DNA of 64,000 nucleotides from Bradyrhizobium sp. Ec3.3 (GCF_000472925.1 NZ_AXAS01000013.1:62001-126000), one strand, 5' to 3'; counted from the first letter of the stretch, positions 34,742 through 46,120 are shown. The notes: generated from the letters alone by a model not told the origin. Program-made: numbers and translations.

Positions 34742-35392
34742 TCAGGCGCTCGCGGCGATGCTCGCGGGATCGTCGACATCGGCCGGCCGCCAGTCCATCG
34801 ACACGAAGCCGGGCGCCTGCTCGACCCGCTTCAGCCAGGCCCGGATCGCCGGGAAGGTCGAGAGGTCGAAGTCGCAGCGGTCGGCAAGATGGGTGTAGCC
34901 GTAGAGCGCGATGTCGGCGACGGTGAGCTGACGCGCAGCAAAATACTCGGCGGTCTTGAGGTGGTTTTCCATCACCTGGAGCGCGCCATAGCCACGCTCC
35001 ATCCAGTCCTCCAGCGCGTGGGTCTGGAGGTCGCGGCCGCCCTTGACCAGCGACAACCAGAAATAGGCTGCGCCGATGTTGGGCTCGAGCGCGTGCTGCT
35101 CGAAGAACATCCATTGCAGCGCCTCGGCGCGGTCGATGCGTTGCTCGGGCGCGAGCGGCGTGCCGCCGGCCACGTACCAGAGGATGGCGTTGGACTCGGC
35201 GAGGTAGCGGTCGTCGCCGACCTCGAGCAGCGGCACCTGGCCGGAAGGATTCTTTGCAAGAAAATCCGGCGTGCGGCTCTCTCCGCGCAGAATGTCGATC
35301 TCGATTGCCTGGTAGGGCACGTTCAACAGCGCCAATGCAAGGCGGACCTTGTAGCTGTTGCCGGAGCGTTGCATCGAATAGAGCTTGTACAT
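34742..35392 (-). CDS. glutathione S-transferase family protein
   Basis: 216 residues. N-terminal thioredoxin-like domain: MYKLYSMQRSGNSYKVRLAL, FLAKNPSGQVPLLEVGDDRY, LAESNAILWYVA; helical C-terminal domain: LTVADIALYGYTHLADRCDF. Conjugates or reduces substrates with glutathione; which ones is unknown. Distinct from the LigE-like copy at 25446. Confidence 0.92.
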   Translation of the reverse strand: MYKLYSMQRSGNSYKVRLALALLNVPYQAIEIDILRGESRTPDFLAKNPSGQVPLLEVGDDRYLAESNAILWYVAGGTPLAPEQRIDRAEALQWMFFEQHALEPNIGAAYFWLSLVKGGRDLQTHALEDWMERGYGALQVMENHLKTAEYFAARQLTVADIALYGYTHLADRCDFDLSTFPAIRAWLKRVEQAPGFVSMDWRPADVDDPASIAASA

Positions 35393-37142
<1,750 letters not shown>

Positions 37143-37162
37143 GCCTATCGCGACAAGAATAG

Positions 37163-37190
37163 AAAAGGCCCGCTTCGGCGGGCCTTTTTA
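37163..37190 (+). terminator. aatA intrinsic terminator
   Basis: AAAAGGCCCGC TTCG GCGGGCCTTTTT: an 11-bp stem with a UUCG-type loop and a U-run, 21 bases after the aatA stop. Confidence 0.93.
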
Positions 37191-37264
37191 TGTGCTTCGA
37201 ACGATAGGGCGAATGCTCGCATGCGAGTCGGATGGATCCTTGCTTGGGTCAGCATTGCGCCTTG

Positions 37265-37320
37265 CCCCTCACCCGGATTGCTTCGCAATCCGACCTCTCC
37301 CCGCTGAAGGGCGGGGAGAG
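37265..37320. repeat. family B repeat (copy 4, left)
   Basis: CCCCTCACC, GGATTGCTTCGCAATCC, then the hairpin CCTCTCCCCGCTGAAGGGCG-GGGAG. This pair with 37388-37426 is arranged outward, unlike the inward REPIN-like pairs. Confidence 0.8.
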
Positions 37321-37387
37321 ATTAAGTCGCGCCCGATGGCGCGTTCTACTTATTCTCCACCGTAAGGGGCGCACGGTTCTCTCGCTC

Positions 37388-37426
37388 CCTCGCCCCGTTC
37401 TTACGGGGAGAGGGTGGGGTGAGGGG
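37388..37426. repeat. family B repeat (copy 4, right)
   Basis: Hairpin CCTCGCCCCGTTCTTACGGG-GAGAGG, then GTGGGGTGAGGGG. It lies in the leader of the DUF992 gene. Confidence 0.8.
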
Positions 37427-37555
37427 CTCCCTCCGCGAATTCGGTTTTAGATGTGTCCGATCTGGAACCACCAAGATTATTGTGGCATAGACGCTTCGCG
37501 CGCCGCGGGTGCGGCGCCTTCTCTGCTCGCATCACATCATAGCCGGAGACCTTTC

Positions 37556-38035
37556 ATGCGCCGTTCACTCCTCCTCGCCGGGCTTGCCGCGCTTGGCCTC
37601 GTCGCGTCTGTCACAGGTGCGAGCGCGCAGCAGCGGATGGTACGGGTCGGCGTGCTCGAATGCCGCGGCGGCGCCAGCATCGGCTTCGTGGTTGGATCAG
37701 TGACCAATCTCGGCTGCGTGCTGCGGGCCGAGGGCTTGCCCGAGGATCGCTACGTCGCGACCATTCGCAAAGTCGGTCTCGACCTCGGCATCACCCAGGA
37801 GACGGCGCTGGCGTGGGGTGTGTTCGCGCCGGTCGACCGCCTCGGGCCTGGCGACCTCTCGGGCAACTATGCCGGCGCGCAAGGCAGCGCGTCGGTCGGC
37901 GTCGGCTTAGGAGGCAACGTACTGGTCGGCGGCTCCAACAATTCGATCGCGCTTCAGCCGCTCAGCGTGCAGGGCCAGGTCGGACTCAACATCGCCGCGG
38001 GCCTCGAAAGCCTGGAACTGCGGCCGGGTCGCTAA
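37556..38035 (+). CDS. DUF992 secreted protein
   Basis: 159 residues: signal peptide MRRSLLLAGLAALGLVASVT ending ASAQ, then the DUF992 body with VGVLECRGGASIGFVVGS, a second Cys in TNLGCVLRAEGLPEDRYVAT, and a Gly-rich GNVLVGGSNNSIALQPLSVQ. Exported, role unknown. GGAGA precedes the ATG at 37556. Confidence 0.88.
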   Translation: MRRSLLLAGLAALGLVASVTGASAQQRMVRVGVLECRGGASIGFVVGSVTNLGCVLRAEGLPEDRYVATIRKVGLDLGITQETALAWGVFAPVDRLGPGDLSGNYAGAQGSASVGVGLGGNVLVGGSNNSIALQPLSVQGQVGLNIAAGLESLELRPGR

Positions 38036-38163
38036 CAGTCAGACACGTTTCAGCGACGACGCACCGCAGCGACGTTTCGCGCTTGCCAAAACGAAGGGAC
38101 CGGCAGAGCATCGACCTTTGCCGACCCAATCACGGGCCGAGCTCCACATGAAGGAGGCGGCGA

Positions 38164-40212
38164 ATGGGACAAGACGTCAGAAGTCCCCGAGGTCCACGGT
38201 GCATTGCGCTTGTGGGCCCTTTCCAAAGCGGTAAAACCACTCTTCTCGAAGCGATTTTGGCACGAACGGGCGCGGTCCCGCGTGCCGGCAGCGTCGACGC
38301 CGGTACTTCGGTGGGCGACGCCACGCCAGAGGCCCGCCATCACAAGATGACTGTGGGCCTGACGGCTGCCACCACGAGTTTCATGGGGGACAGCTACACT
38401 TTCCTCGATTGTCCGGGTTCCGTTGAGTTCGCCCACGACATGCGCGCGGCGCTTCCCGCGGTCGACGCTGCGGTCGTGGTCTGCGAGGCTGACGAGAAGA
38501 AGCTGCCGCAGCTTCAGATCATCCTGCGCGAGCTGGAGGAGATGAAGATCCCGCGCTTCCTGTTTCTCAACAAGATCGATCGCGCCAACAAGCGCATCCG
38601 CGAGACGCTCGAGACATTGCAGCCGGCCTCCCGCGTGCCGCTGGTGCTGCGCCAGATTCCGATCTGGAATGGCGAGCTGATCGAGGGCTTCGTCGATCTC
38701 GCGCTCGAGCGCGCCTTCGTCTATCGCGAGCATAAGGCCTCAGAGGTCATCGCGCTCGAAGGTGGCAATCTCGACCGCGAGAAGGAAGCCCGCTTCTCGA
38801 TGCTGGAGAAGCTCGCCGATCACGACGACGCGCTGATGGAGCAATTGCTCGAAGACATCCAGCCGCCGCGCGATTCCGTGTTCGACGATCTCTCTCGCGA
38901 GCTGCGCGAGGGCCTGATCTGCCCGGTGCTGCTCGGCGCCGCCGCACGCGAGAACGGCGTGCTCCGGCTGATGAAGGCGCTGCGCCATGAGGCGCCCGGC
39001 ATCGCCGAGACCGCCAAGCGGCTTGGCGCGGCCGACAGCAAGGATGCGCTCGGCTACGTCTTCAAGACGCTGCATTCGCAGCATGGCGGAAAGCTGTCGC
39101 TGACGCGGCTGCTCGCCGGCCATCTCGACGACGGCGCCACGCTGCAATCTGCCTCGGGCGGCGCGGGGCGCATCTCCGGCATTCTTGCCGTCAACGGTGC
39201 CTATGATACCAAGCGCCCGTCGGCGGAGATCGGCGACACGATCGCGCTCGGCAAGCTCGATCCGATCAAGACCGGCGACACGATCTCGACCGGTAAGACC
39301 CAGCCGTCTCAGCTGATCGCGGTCGAGCCGACGCCGCCGGTGCTTGCGATATCGGTCGCGGCCACCGACCGCAAGGATGACGTCAAGCTCGGCCAGGCGC
39401 TCGCCCGGCTGCACGAGGAAGACCCCTCGCTCGTCATTGTGATGAACGCCCAGACCCACGATACCGTGCTGTGGGGGCAGGGCGAGATGCACTTGCGCGT
39501 TGCCAGCGAGCGGCTGCGTGACCGCTTCGGCGTCAACGTCAAGTCTCATCCGCCGGCGATCGGTTACCAGGAGACCATCCGCAAGCCGATCGTCCAGCGC
39601 GGCCGGCACAAGAAGCAGTCCGGCGGCCACGGCCAGTTCGGCGACGTGGTGCTCGACATCAAGCCGCTCGCGCGTGGAGAAGGGTTCAAGTTCGCCGAGA
39701 AGGTGGTCGGCGGCGCTGTGCCGCGCAACTACATCCCGGCGGTGGAGGAGGGCGTCGTCGACGGCCTGACGCGCGGCCCGCTCGGCTTCCCCGTCACCGA
39801 CGTCGCGGTGACGCTGACCGACGGCTCCTATCACAGCGTCGATTCCTCCGATCTCGCGTTCCGCACGGCGGCGCGGATCGGGCTCAACGAGGGCCTGCCG
39901 CAATGCCAGCCGGTGCTGCTGGAGCCGATCCATGTCGTCGAGATCGTCTGCCCGACGGATGCGACCGCCAAGATCAACGCGATCTTATCGGCGCGGCGCG
40001 GCCAGATCCTCGGCTTCGACACCCGCGACGGCTGGAGCGGCTGGGACTGCGTGCGCGCCATGATGCCGGAGGCCGAGATCGGCGAGCTGATCGTCGAACT
40101 GCGCTCCGCAACCGCCGGCTCCGGCAGCTTCACCCGCCAGTTCGACCACATGGCCGAGGTGACGGGGCGCGCCGCCGACCAGATCATCGCCGCACATCGC
40201 GACGCGGCGTGA
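38164..40212 (+). CDS. elongation factor G-like GTPase (EF-G paralogue)
   Basis: 682 residues with EF-G domain order. G1 is GPFQSGKT (18-25), G3 is DCPGS (82-86), where EF-G has DTPGH with the catalytic His, and G4 NKID (136-139). Domains II-V follow (LAVNGAYDTKRPSAEIGDTI; KKQSGGHGQFGDVVLDIKPL; AATAGSGSFTRQFDHMAEVT). The usual ribosomal EF-G, with its own operon, is absent here, so this is a second factor. The His-to-Ser change suggests altered or lost GTP hydrolysis. AAGGAGG precedes the ATG. Confidence 0.88.
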   Translation: MGQDVRSPRGPRCIALVGPFQSGKTTLLEAILARTGAVPRAGSVDAGTSVGDATPEARHHKMTVGLTAATTSFMGDSYTFLDCPGSVEFAHDMRAALPAVDAAVVVCEADEKKLPQLQIILRELEEMKIPRFLFLNKIDRANKRIRETLETLQPASRVPLVLRQIPIWNGELIEGFVDLALERAFVYREHKASEVIALEGGNLDREKEARFSMLEKLADHDDALMEQLLEDIQPPRDSVFDDLSRELREGLICPVLLGAAARENGVLRLMKALRHEAPGIAETAKRLGAADSKDALGYVFKTLHSQHGGKLSLTRLLAGHLDDGATLQSASGGAGRISGILAVNGAYDTKRPSAEIGDTIALGKLDPIKTGDTISTGKTQPSQLIAVEPTPPVLAISVAATDRKDDVKLGQALARLHEEDPSLVIVMNAQTHDTVLWGQGEMHLRVASERLRDRFGVNVKSHPPAIGYQETIRKPIVQRGRHKKQSGGHGQFGDVVLDIKPLARGEGFKFAEKVVGGAVPRNYIPAVEEGVVDGLTRGPLGFPVTDVAVTLTDGSYHSVDSSDLAFRTAARIGLNEGLPQCQPVLLEPIHVVEIVCPTDATAKINAILSARRGQILGFDTRDGWSGWDCVRAMMPEAEIGELIVELRSATAGSGSFTRQFDHMAEVTGRAADQIIAAHRDAA

Positions 40213-40227
40213 TGGTGGCACTCACTT

Positions 40228-40253
40228 GACGGCCGGCCTCGAGGCCGGCCGTC
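40228..40253. terminator. perfect palindrome after the EF-G-like gene
   Basis: GACGGCCGGCCTC and GAGGCCGGCCGTC make a 26-base perfect palindrome starting 15 bases after the stop. No clear U-run follows. Confidence 0.5.
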
Positions 40254-40436
40254 AGCGTTCCTCTTTGCAAATCATTGGACTTGGTGCCCCCCTTCCTGGG
40301 CGCAAGTTTGCCGCAGGCGCCGCGCTGGCGCCCGCGCGCGACGCTCGCGTGCTTGACAGCGCGGGCCGGACGCGAAATGGATCGCCGGGAAACTCCCGGG
40401 AGGGACCGTTGCGAACCTGCGCCTTCGAGGAAAACC

Positions 40437-41270
40437 GTGTCTAAGACGCCCGTAGCCTGCCTGATCGGATGGCCGGCGGCGCATTCGCGCTCACCGCTGA
40501 TCCATCGCTACTGGCTGCGCACGCTCGGCATCGAGGGCGGCTATGTGATCGAGGCGGTGCCGCCGGAGGATCTGCGCGACTTCGTGCTGCGGCTGTCGTT
40601 GCACGGTTTCGTTGGCGCCAACGTCACGATCCCGCACAAGGAAGACGTGCTCGCGCTCTCGACGCCGGATGCGCGCGCCAAGGCGATCGGTGCCGCCAAC
40701 ACGCTGTGGCTTGCGGGAAGTGAGCTGCGTTCGACCAACACCGACGTCGAAGGCTTCATCAACAATCTCGACGCCAGCGCACCGGGGTGGGACGCAGCCG
40801 AGGAGGCTCTGGTGCTCGGTGCCGGCGGCTCGTCGCGCGCGGTCGTGTTCGGCCTGCTCGAACGCGGCGTCAGTCGCGTCCATCTCGCCAACCGCACCAT
40901 TGCGCGTGCCGAGGTGCTTGCAACGGCGTTCGGTTCGCGCGTGCAGCCCCTGGCCTGGGACGCAATCGGTGACGTGCTGCCGCGGGCAAGGCTGCTCGTC
41001 AACACGACCTCCCTCGGCATGCGCGGCCAGCCGGCGCTCGAACTCGACATCGCGCGCCTGCCGCAACAGGCGGTCGTTGCCGACCTCGTCTATGTTCCGC
41101 TGATCACGCCACTGCTTGCGGCCGCGCAGGCGCGCGGGCTGAAGACCGCCGACGGGCTCGGCATGCTCTTGCACCAAGCGGTGCGCGGGTTCGAGCTGTG
41201 GTTCGGCAAGCGGCCGCAGGTGACGGCGGAGTTGCGCGCGCTGGTCGAAACCGATCTCACAAAATCTTGA
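40437..41270 (+). CDS. aroE: shikimate dehydrogenase-type oxidoreductase
   Basis: 277 residues. NADP-linked reduction of 3-dehydroshikimate in aromatic amino-acid synthesis is the classic role; quinate-type paralogues exist. Landmarks: ACLIGWPAAHSRSPLIH, GANVTIPHKE (catalytic Lys), AIGAANTLW, and the Rossmann motif LVLGAGGSSRAVV. Reads from a GTG at 40437, 7 bases after GAGG, giving SKTPVACLIGW. The long upstream frame to 40275 has no family resemblance. Confidence 0.87.
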   Translation: MSKTPVACLIGWPAAHSRSPLIHRYWLRTLGIEGGYVIEAVPPEDLRDFVLRLSLHGFVGANVTIPHKEDVLALSTPDARAKAIGAANTLWLAGSELRSTNTDVEGFINNLDASAPGWDAAEEALVLGAGGSSRAVVFGLLERGVSRVHLANRTIARAEVLATAFGSRVQPLAWDAIGDVLPRARLLVNTTSLGMRGQPALELDIARLPQQAVVADLVYVPLITPLLAAAQARGLKTADGLGMLLHQAVRGFELWFGKRPQVTAELRALVETDLTKS

Positions 41271-41326
41271 GAGAATAGGGCGCGGCCTCCGGGGTCCTGT
41301 CCTCGTGGGACAATTTGGAGACTGTC

Positions 41327-41953
41327 ATGCCTGTTCAACGTGCAACTTTCACACGTCCGCTTGTCGCTGTCGCGATGGTGGGCCTATCCACGCTCTATGC
41401 CGTCGCGCAGCAGGCGCCTGTTCCGACGCGGGTGCGTGGAACGATCGAAAAAGTCGACGGCGATCTGCTGTCAGTGAAGTCGCGCAGCGGTGAGGACGTC
41501 AAGCTGCGTGTTGCTTCCGATCTTCGTGTAGCGGGGATCACCAAGATCGCACTCTCTGACATCAAGGTCGGCTCCTTCGTCGGCGCGACCACGGTGCCGG
41601 GACCGGACGGCGGCCAGAACGCCGTCGAAGTCCATGTCTTTCCGGAAAGCATGCGCGGCACCGGCGAAGGCTCGCGCCCCTGGGACCTAAAGCCGAACTC
41701 CAGCATGACCAATGCGACGGTCGCCGAGAGCGTGGTCGGCAATGACGGTCACACGCTGCTGGTCAAATACAAGGACGGCGAGAAGAAGGTGTTCGTCTCC
41801 TCGGAGACGCCGGTCGTCACCTACGTGCCCGGTGAGAAATCGGATCTGAAAGAGGGCGCCAAGATCATCGCCTTCGTCAAGCAGCTTGCGGACGGATCGT
41901 TCGAGACCAGCCGCGTCAGCGTCGGCCGCGATGGCCTGACGCCGCCGATGTGA
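41327..41953 (+). CDS. exported protein, first of two tandem paralogues
   Basis: 208 residues from the ATG at 41327, 6 bases after GGAG. Signal peptide MPVQRATFTRPLVAVAMVGL ending AVAQQ. Beta-rich: VRGTIEKVDGDLLSVKSRSG, SSMTNATVAESVVGNDGHTL, and the tail SRVSVGRDGLTPPM. The OB-like N-terminal strand block resembles DUF5666-type proteins. Paralogous to the following gene. Confidence 0.82.
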   Translation: MPVQRATFTRPLVAVAMVGLSTLYAVAQQAPVPTRVRGTIEKVDGDLLSVKSRSGEDVKLRVASDLRVAGITKIALSDIKVGSFVGATTVPGPDGGQNAVEVHVFPESMRGTGEGSRPWDLKPNSSMTNATVAESVVGNDGHTLLVKYKDGEKKVFVSSETPVVTYVPGEKSDLKEGAKIIAFVKQLADGSFETSRVSVGRDGLTPPM

Positions 41954-42072
41954 GGCGCCCCCAATGCGCGCGTCGATTTTCGTGATCGCAACAAAGCGCA
42001 GGACAGCGGAATAGGGATCCAGCTCCGGGGTTGCGATGATTGACCGGCGCAACCGCCCTGGAGGGACAGGCC

Positions 42073-42732
42073 ATGCAGGAACTGAACGCCTGGAGGCCAC
42101 GCGTGCTCGTGGCCTCGCTCGCTACCATTGCCATTGTGTCTTCTATCATTCTGTCGTCTGCGATTCTGTCTTCGGTCGCGTCGGCGCAGCAGGCGCCGAC
42201 GGTCCGTATCCGCGGGACCATCGAGACCGTCGATGGCAACATGCTCGGCATCAAGACCCGCGAAGGCAGCGACGTAGAGGTGCGCATGACCGACAACGTC
42301 GCCGTGTTCGCCGTCGTGAAGACCGCGCTGTCGGAGATCAGGGAGGGCTCCTATATCGGCGTCACCGGCATGCCCGAGCCCGACGGGTCGCAGCGGGCGA
42401 TTGCCGTGCACATCTTCCCGGAGAACCAGCGCGGCGCGGCCGAAGGTTTCCGTCCCTGGGATGCGCGCGCCAATTCGACCATGACGAATGCGACAGTGGC
42501 CGAGACGGTCAAGGGCACCGACGGCCAGAACATCCTGCTCAAGTACAAGGACGGCGAGAAGAAGATCGTGGTGCCGCCGGACACGCCGATCGTCACCTTC
42601 GTCGCCAGCGATAAATCCGAGGTGAAGCCGGGCGCCAGGCTCATCATCTTCGGCGCGGCGAAGAAGGAGGACGGTTCGCTCGAAGCTGGCCGCGTCAACG
42701 TCGGCCGCGACGGGGTGACGCCGCCGATGTGA
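42073..42732 (+). CDS. exported protein, second of two tandem paralogues
   Basis: 219 residues from the ATG at 42073 (GGAGGGAC upstream). A long signal peptide (about 38 residues) ends ASAQQ. Compared with its neighbour, TVAETVKGTDGQNILLKYKD, FPENQRGAAEGFRPWDARAN and GRVNVGRDGVTPPM are nearly conserved. The pair arose by tandem duplication; function unknown, periplasmic. Confidence 0.82.
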   Translation: MQELNAWRPRVLVASLATIAIVSSIILSSAILSSVASAQQAPTVRIRGTIETVDGNMLGIKTREGSDVEVRMTDNVAVFAVVKTALSEIREGSYIGVTGMPEPDGSQRAIAVHIFPENQRGAAEGFRPWDARANSTMTNATVAETVKGTDGQNILLKYKDGEKKIVVPPDTPIVTFVASDKSEVKPGARLIIFGAAKKEDGSLEAGRVNVGRDGVTPPM

Positions 42733-43048
42733 CTGCCGGCGTCAATTTCCGGGGCGGCACGGCTCGTGTCCGGGTTCGGGCATCCGCGAGCCGTCTAAGC
42801 CGAACCACGCCCGGGTCGCCCGCAAGGCCGCGGGCGCGCCGGCAGCCTTGCGCGCTGCCCGGCCGGTCCATTTTGGCCCAAAGCGACCCTTCCGCCCGCG
42901 CGGGCCGTCGTATATCAGAGATTTGCCATCGAAGCTGCCGATAATGCTCGGGAGCCAATTGCGATGGCGACAGTTATTTAATCCGAAGATCGCAATCTGG
43001 CCTTAAGTCGACGCTGAGGGCAGGCGCCTGTTTCAACCGGGGTACGGC
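42733..43048. other. intergenic region, no gene recognised
   Basis: 316 bases between the duplicated exported genes and the L,D-transpeptidase gene. The first 180 bases are very GC-rich with short inverted pieces (likely transcript end); the last 100 are AT-richer and include CAGTTATTTAATCC, the probable promoter of the transpeptidase gene. Confidence 0.45.
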
Positions 43049-44593
43049 ATGGCAAATCGATTGACGACGGCGCAATCCACTGTGGCGATGCGGCGTTGGC
43101 GGCCTGCCGGCCTTGTAACGATCGCGGCGATGGCCGCGCTGACGGCGCTGACCACCGACGCCGCCGCGGCGAAGCAGGCGCGCCCTGCTGCCGAAGCGGT
43201 TGCGCCGCGCGCGGCAGGCGAGCCGATCATGGCGATCGTGTCGATCAAGAGCCAGCAGGTCACTTTCTACGACGCTGACGGCTGGATCCTGCGCGCGCCG
43301 GTGTCGACCGGCACCACGGGACGCGAGACGCCGGCCGGCGTCTTTGCCGTCATCGAGAAGGACAAGGACCATCACTCGACCATGTATGACGATGCCTGGA
43401 TGCCGAACATGCAGCGCATCACCTGGAACGGCATCGCGCTGCATGGCGGGCCGCTGCCCGGCTATGCGGCCTCGCACGGCTGCGTGCGGATGCCGTACGG
43501 CTTTGCGGAGGACCTGTTCGACAAGACGAACATCGGGATGCGGGTGATCATCTCGCCGAACGACGCCACCCCGGTCGATTTCTCTCATCCGGCCCTGTTC
43601 GTGCCGAAGAAGGAGGCGATTGCGGCGGCCCCGGCGCGGGCCGATACGCTCTCCCGCGAAGCCGAGGAGGCTATAAGGGTGGCCGACGAGACAAAGAAAA
43701 TTGCCACGTCGACGGCACGCGAGGCCGCGTCGCTCCCGGCGTCGCTGCGCAATCTGGAACGGCTCAAGAAGAGCGCCGATGCCGAGCTCGCTTACGCCGA
43801 CAAGGTGCTCGCCGCCGCCAAGACGGATCAGGCCAAGGCGAAGGCCGAGGATTTGAAGCAAAAAGCCGCCACCAAGGCCGCTGACGCGGCAACGCAGCTC
43901 GACACCGCCAAGGCGAACGCGCAGCCGAAGCGCGACGCCGCCGCTGCCGCCAAGGATGCCGCCAAGGCGGCGGCGACCAAAAAGGCCGACGCCGTCAAGG
44001 CGGCGACCGAGGCGAAACTCGCGCTCGAGCCGGTCTCGGTCTATATCAGCCGGTCGACGCAGAAGCTCTACGTGCGGCGCAATACGCATAAGCCCGCGCC
44101 GGACGGCGGCGGCGAGGTGTTCGATACGAGCATCGAGGTTCCCGTCTCGATCCGCAATCCTGAGCGGCCGATCGGCACTCATATTTTCACGGCGATGGCG
44201 AAGAGCGATTCAGGCCTGCGCTGGAGCGTCGTCACGATCGACAACGGCGACGACGCCAAGGACGCGCTCGACCGCATCACCATCCCGCAGGACGTGCTCG
44301 ACCGTGTCGCGCCGACCGCAGTGCCGCGATCCTCGATCATCATCTCGGACGAGCCGCTGAGCAGCGAGACCAACTACCGCACCGAGTTCGTCGCGGTGCT
44401 GAACAACCAGCCACAGGGCGGGTTTATTACGCGCAAGCCGACGGCCCCCATGGCCGTTGCGAGTGGTGATGGTTGGGACAACAACGGCGGCTTCGGTTTC
44501 TTCTTCCAGCCGCGTGACCCGAACCCGCAACCCGTCAATCCGCGCCGGCGCGGCGGCGGCCAGTTCTGGCAGCCGCAACAGGGCTGGTGGTAA
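43049..44593 (+). CDS. L,D-transpeptidase (YkuD) with degenerate second domain
   Basis: 514 residues. An N-terminal export segment (about 10-40) precedes the YkuD domain: His132 in ALHGGPLPG and Cys145 in SHGCVR (142-147), the catalytic motif that forms 3-3 links in murein or attaches proteins. An Ala/Lys-rich helical region (about 215-325) follows, then a stretch like a second YkuD start (SVYISRSTQKLYVRRNTHKP, IRNPERPIGTHIFTAMAK) without a second SHGCxR. C-terminus Gln/Trp-rich (QFWQPQQGWW). Confidence 0.88.
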   Translation: MANRLTTAQSTVAMRRWRPAGLVTIAAMAALTALTTDAAAAKQARPAAEAVAPRAAGEPIMAIVSIKSQQVTFYDADGWILRAPVSTGTTGRETPAGVFAVIEKDKDHHSTMYDDAWMPNMQRITWNGIALHGGPLPGYAASHGCVRMPYGFAEDLFDKTNIGMRVIISPNDATPVDFSHPALFVPKKEAIAAAPARADTLSREAEEAIRVADETKKIATSTAREAASLPASLRNLERLKKSADAELAYADKVLAAAKTDQAKAKAEDLKQKAATKAADAATQLDTAKANAQPKRDAAAAAKDAAKAAATKKADAVKAATEAKLALEPVSVYISRSTQKLYVRRNTHKPAPDGGGEVFDTSIEVPVSIRNPERPIGTHIFTAMAKSDSGLRWSVVTIDNGDDAKDALDRITIPQDVLDRVAPTAVPRSSIIISDEPLSSETNYRTEFVAVLNNQPQGGFITRKPTAPMAVASGDGWDNNGGFGFFFQPRDPNPQPVNPRRRGGGQFWQPQQGWW

Positions 44594-44620
44594 GACGCGG
44601 TACGTCAGGCGCGGGTGGTC

Positions 44621-45757
44621 CTAGACCGCGATGATGTGATCGTCGATCTCGTCGACCCTGTTGACGCCGCACAGACCCATCGTCGTCAGCAGCTCCTTCT
44701 GGATGATGTCGATCGCCTTGGCGACGCCGGCCTGGCCGCCGGCACCCAGCCCATAGGCATAGGCGCGGCCGATCATGCAGGATTTTGCGCCGAGCGCGAG
44801 CGCGCGCATCACGTCCTGGCCGGAGCGGATGCCGCCGTCGAACATGATCTCCATCTTGTCGCCGACCGCATCCGCGATCTCGGGAAGCACCTCGATCGAC
44901 GACGGCGCGCCGTCGAGCTGCCGGCCGCCATGGTTGGAGACGACCAGGGCTTGCGCGCCGGTCTTTGCGGCCTCCTCGGCATCCTCGACGTCGAGGATGC
45001 CCTTGATGATGAGCTTGCCCGGCCAGATGCCGCGGACCCACTCGACGTCCTTCCAGTTCAGCGATGTGTCGAACTGCGAGGCGGTCCATTCCGCCAGGCG
45101 ATTGAGATCCTCGGTGTTCTTCACGTGGCCGGCGATATTGCCGAAGGTGCGGCGCTTGCCGCGCAGCACGCCGGAGACCCAGGTCGGCTTGGTCGCGAAA
45201 TCGATCAGCTTCGACAGCGACCACTCGGGCGGCACCGTCATGCCGTTCTTGATGTCGGCATGGCGCTGCCCGATCACCTGGAGATCGACGGTGAGCACCA
45301 GCGCGCTGCACTTGGCGGCAATCGCGCGCTGGATCAGATCCTTGATGAAGCCGCGATCCTTCATCACGTAGAGCTGGAACCAGAACGGCTTCTCGACATT
45401 GGCGGCGATATCCTCGATCGAGCAGATCGACATCGTCGACTGCGTGAACGGGATGCCCGCAGCCTGTGCGGCGCGGCAGGCGTGGATCTCGCCATCGCCG
45501 TGCTGCATGCCGAGCAGCCCGACCGGCGCGAGGATCAGGGGCATGGTCGAGGGTTCGCCGAGGATCGTGGTCGAGGTGTCTCGCTTGGAGACGTCGACCA
45601 GGATGCGCTGACGAAACTTGATCTGCTGGAGATCGTCGCGATTGGCGCGCAGCGTTTCCTCGGCATAGGAGCCGCGGTCGCAATAGTCGAAGAACGCTTT
45701 CGGCACGCGCTGTTTGTGCAGCGCACGTAGATCTTCGATGCAGGTGATATGCTTCAT
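44621..45757 (-). CDS. lldD: FMN-dependent alpha-hydroxy acid dehydrogenase
   Basis: 378 residues, family of L-lactate dehydrogenase and glycolate oxidase. Signature SNHGGRQLDG carries the catalytic His and Arg, DGGIRSGQDV the phosphate-binding end, and TQSTMSICSIEDIA the substrate region. It oxidises a 2-hydroxy acid and passes electrons to quinones or oxygen; lactate is the default guess. Confidence 0.87.
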   Translation of the reverse strand: MKHITCIEDLRALHKQRVPKAFFDYCDRGSYAEETLRANRDDLQQIKFRQRILVDVSKRDTSTTILGEPSTMPLILAPVGLLGMQHGDGEIHACRAAQAAGIPFTQSTMSICSIEDIAANVEKPFWFQLYVMKDRGFIKDLIQRAIAAKCSALVLTVDLQVIGQRHADIKNGMTVPPEWSLSKLIDFATKPTWVSGVLRGKRRTFGNIAGHVKNTEDLNRLAEWTASQFDTSLNWKDVEWVRGIWPGKLIIKGILDVEDAEEAAKTGAQALVVSNHGGRQLDGAPSSIEVLPEIADAVGDKMEIMFDGGIRSGQDVMRALALGAKSCMIGRAYAYGLGAGGQAGVAKAIDIIQKELLTTMGLCGVNRVDEIDDHIIAV

Positions 45758-45805
45758 GACGTTCCCCGGCCCGTCCTTGCGTCAACGGAATTCGGGGTCA
45801 TCTAG

Positions 45806-46015
<210 letters not shown>

Positions 46016-46062
46016 GGGCAGGTTCCAGCCTCTCGAGGCCTCTCGGGCAAGAGTTCCAGTGT

Positions 46063-46078
46063 TAACAACAGGTTGTTA
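46063..46078. promoter_or_regulatory. inverted repeat upstream of glmM
   Basis: TAACAAC and GTTGTTA, a perfect 7-bp inverted repeat with a 2-base spacer; possible operator or end of the preceding transcript. Confidence 0.35.
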
Positions 46079-46120
46079 GGCCGGCGGCGGGCCGGGTTCC
46101 GTAACGATTAATTATATTTC

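Noticed and set aside
38740..39933. 397-codon minus-strand frame opposite the EF-G-like gene
   Set aside because: Antisense shadow; the plus strand carries the EF-G domains.
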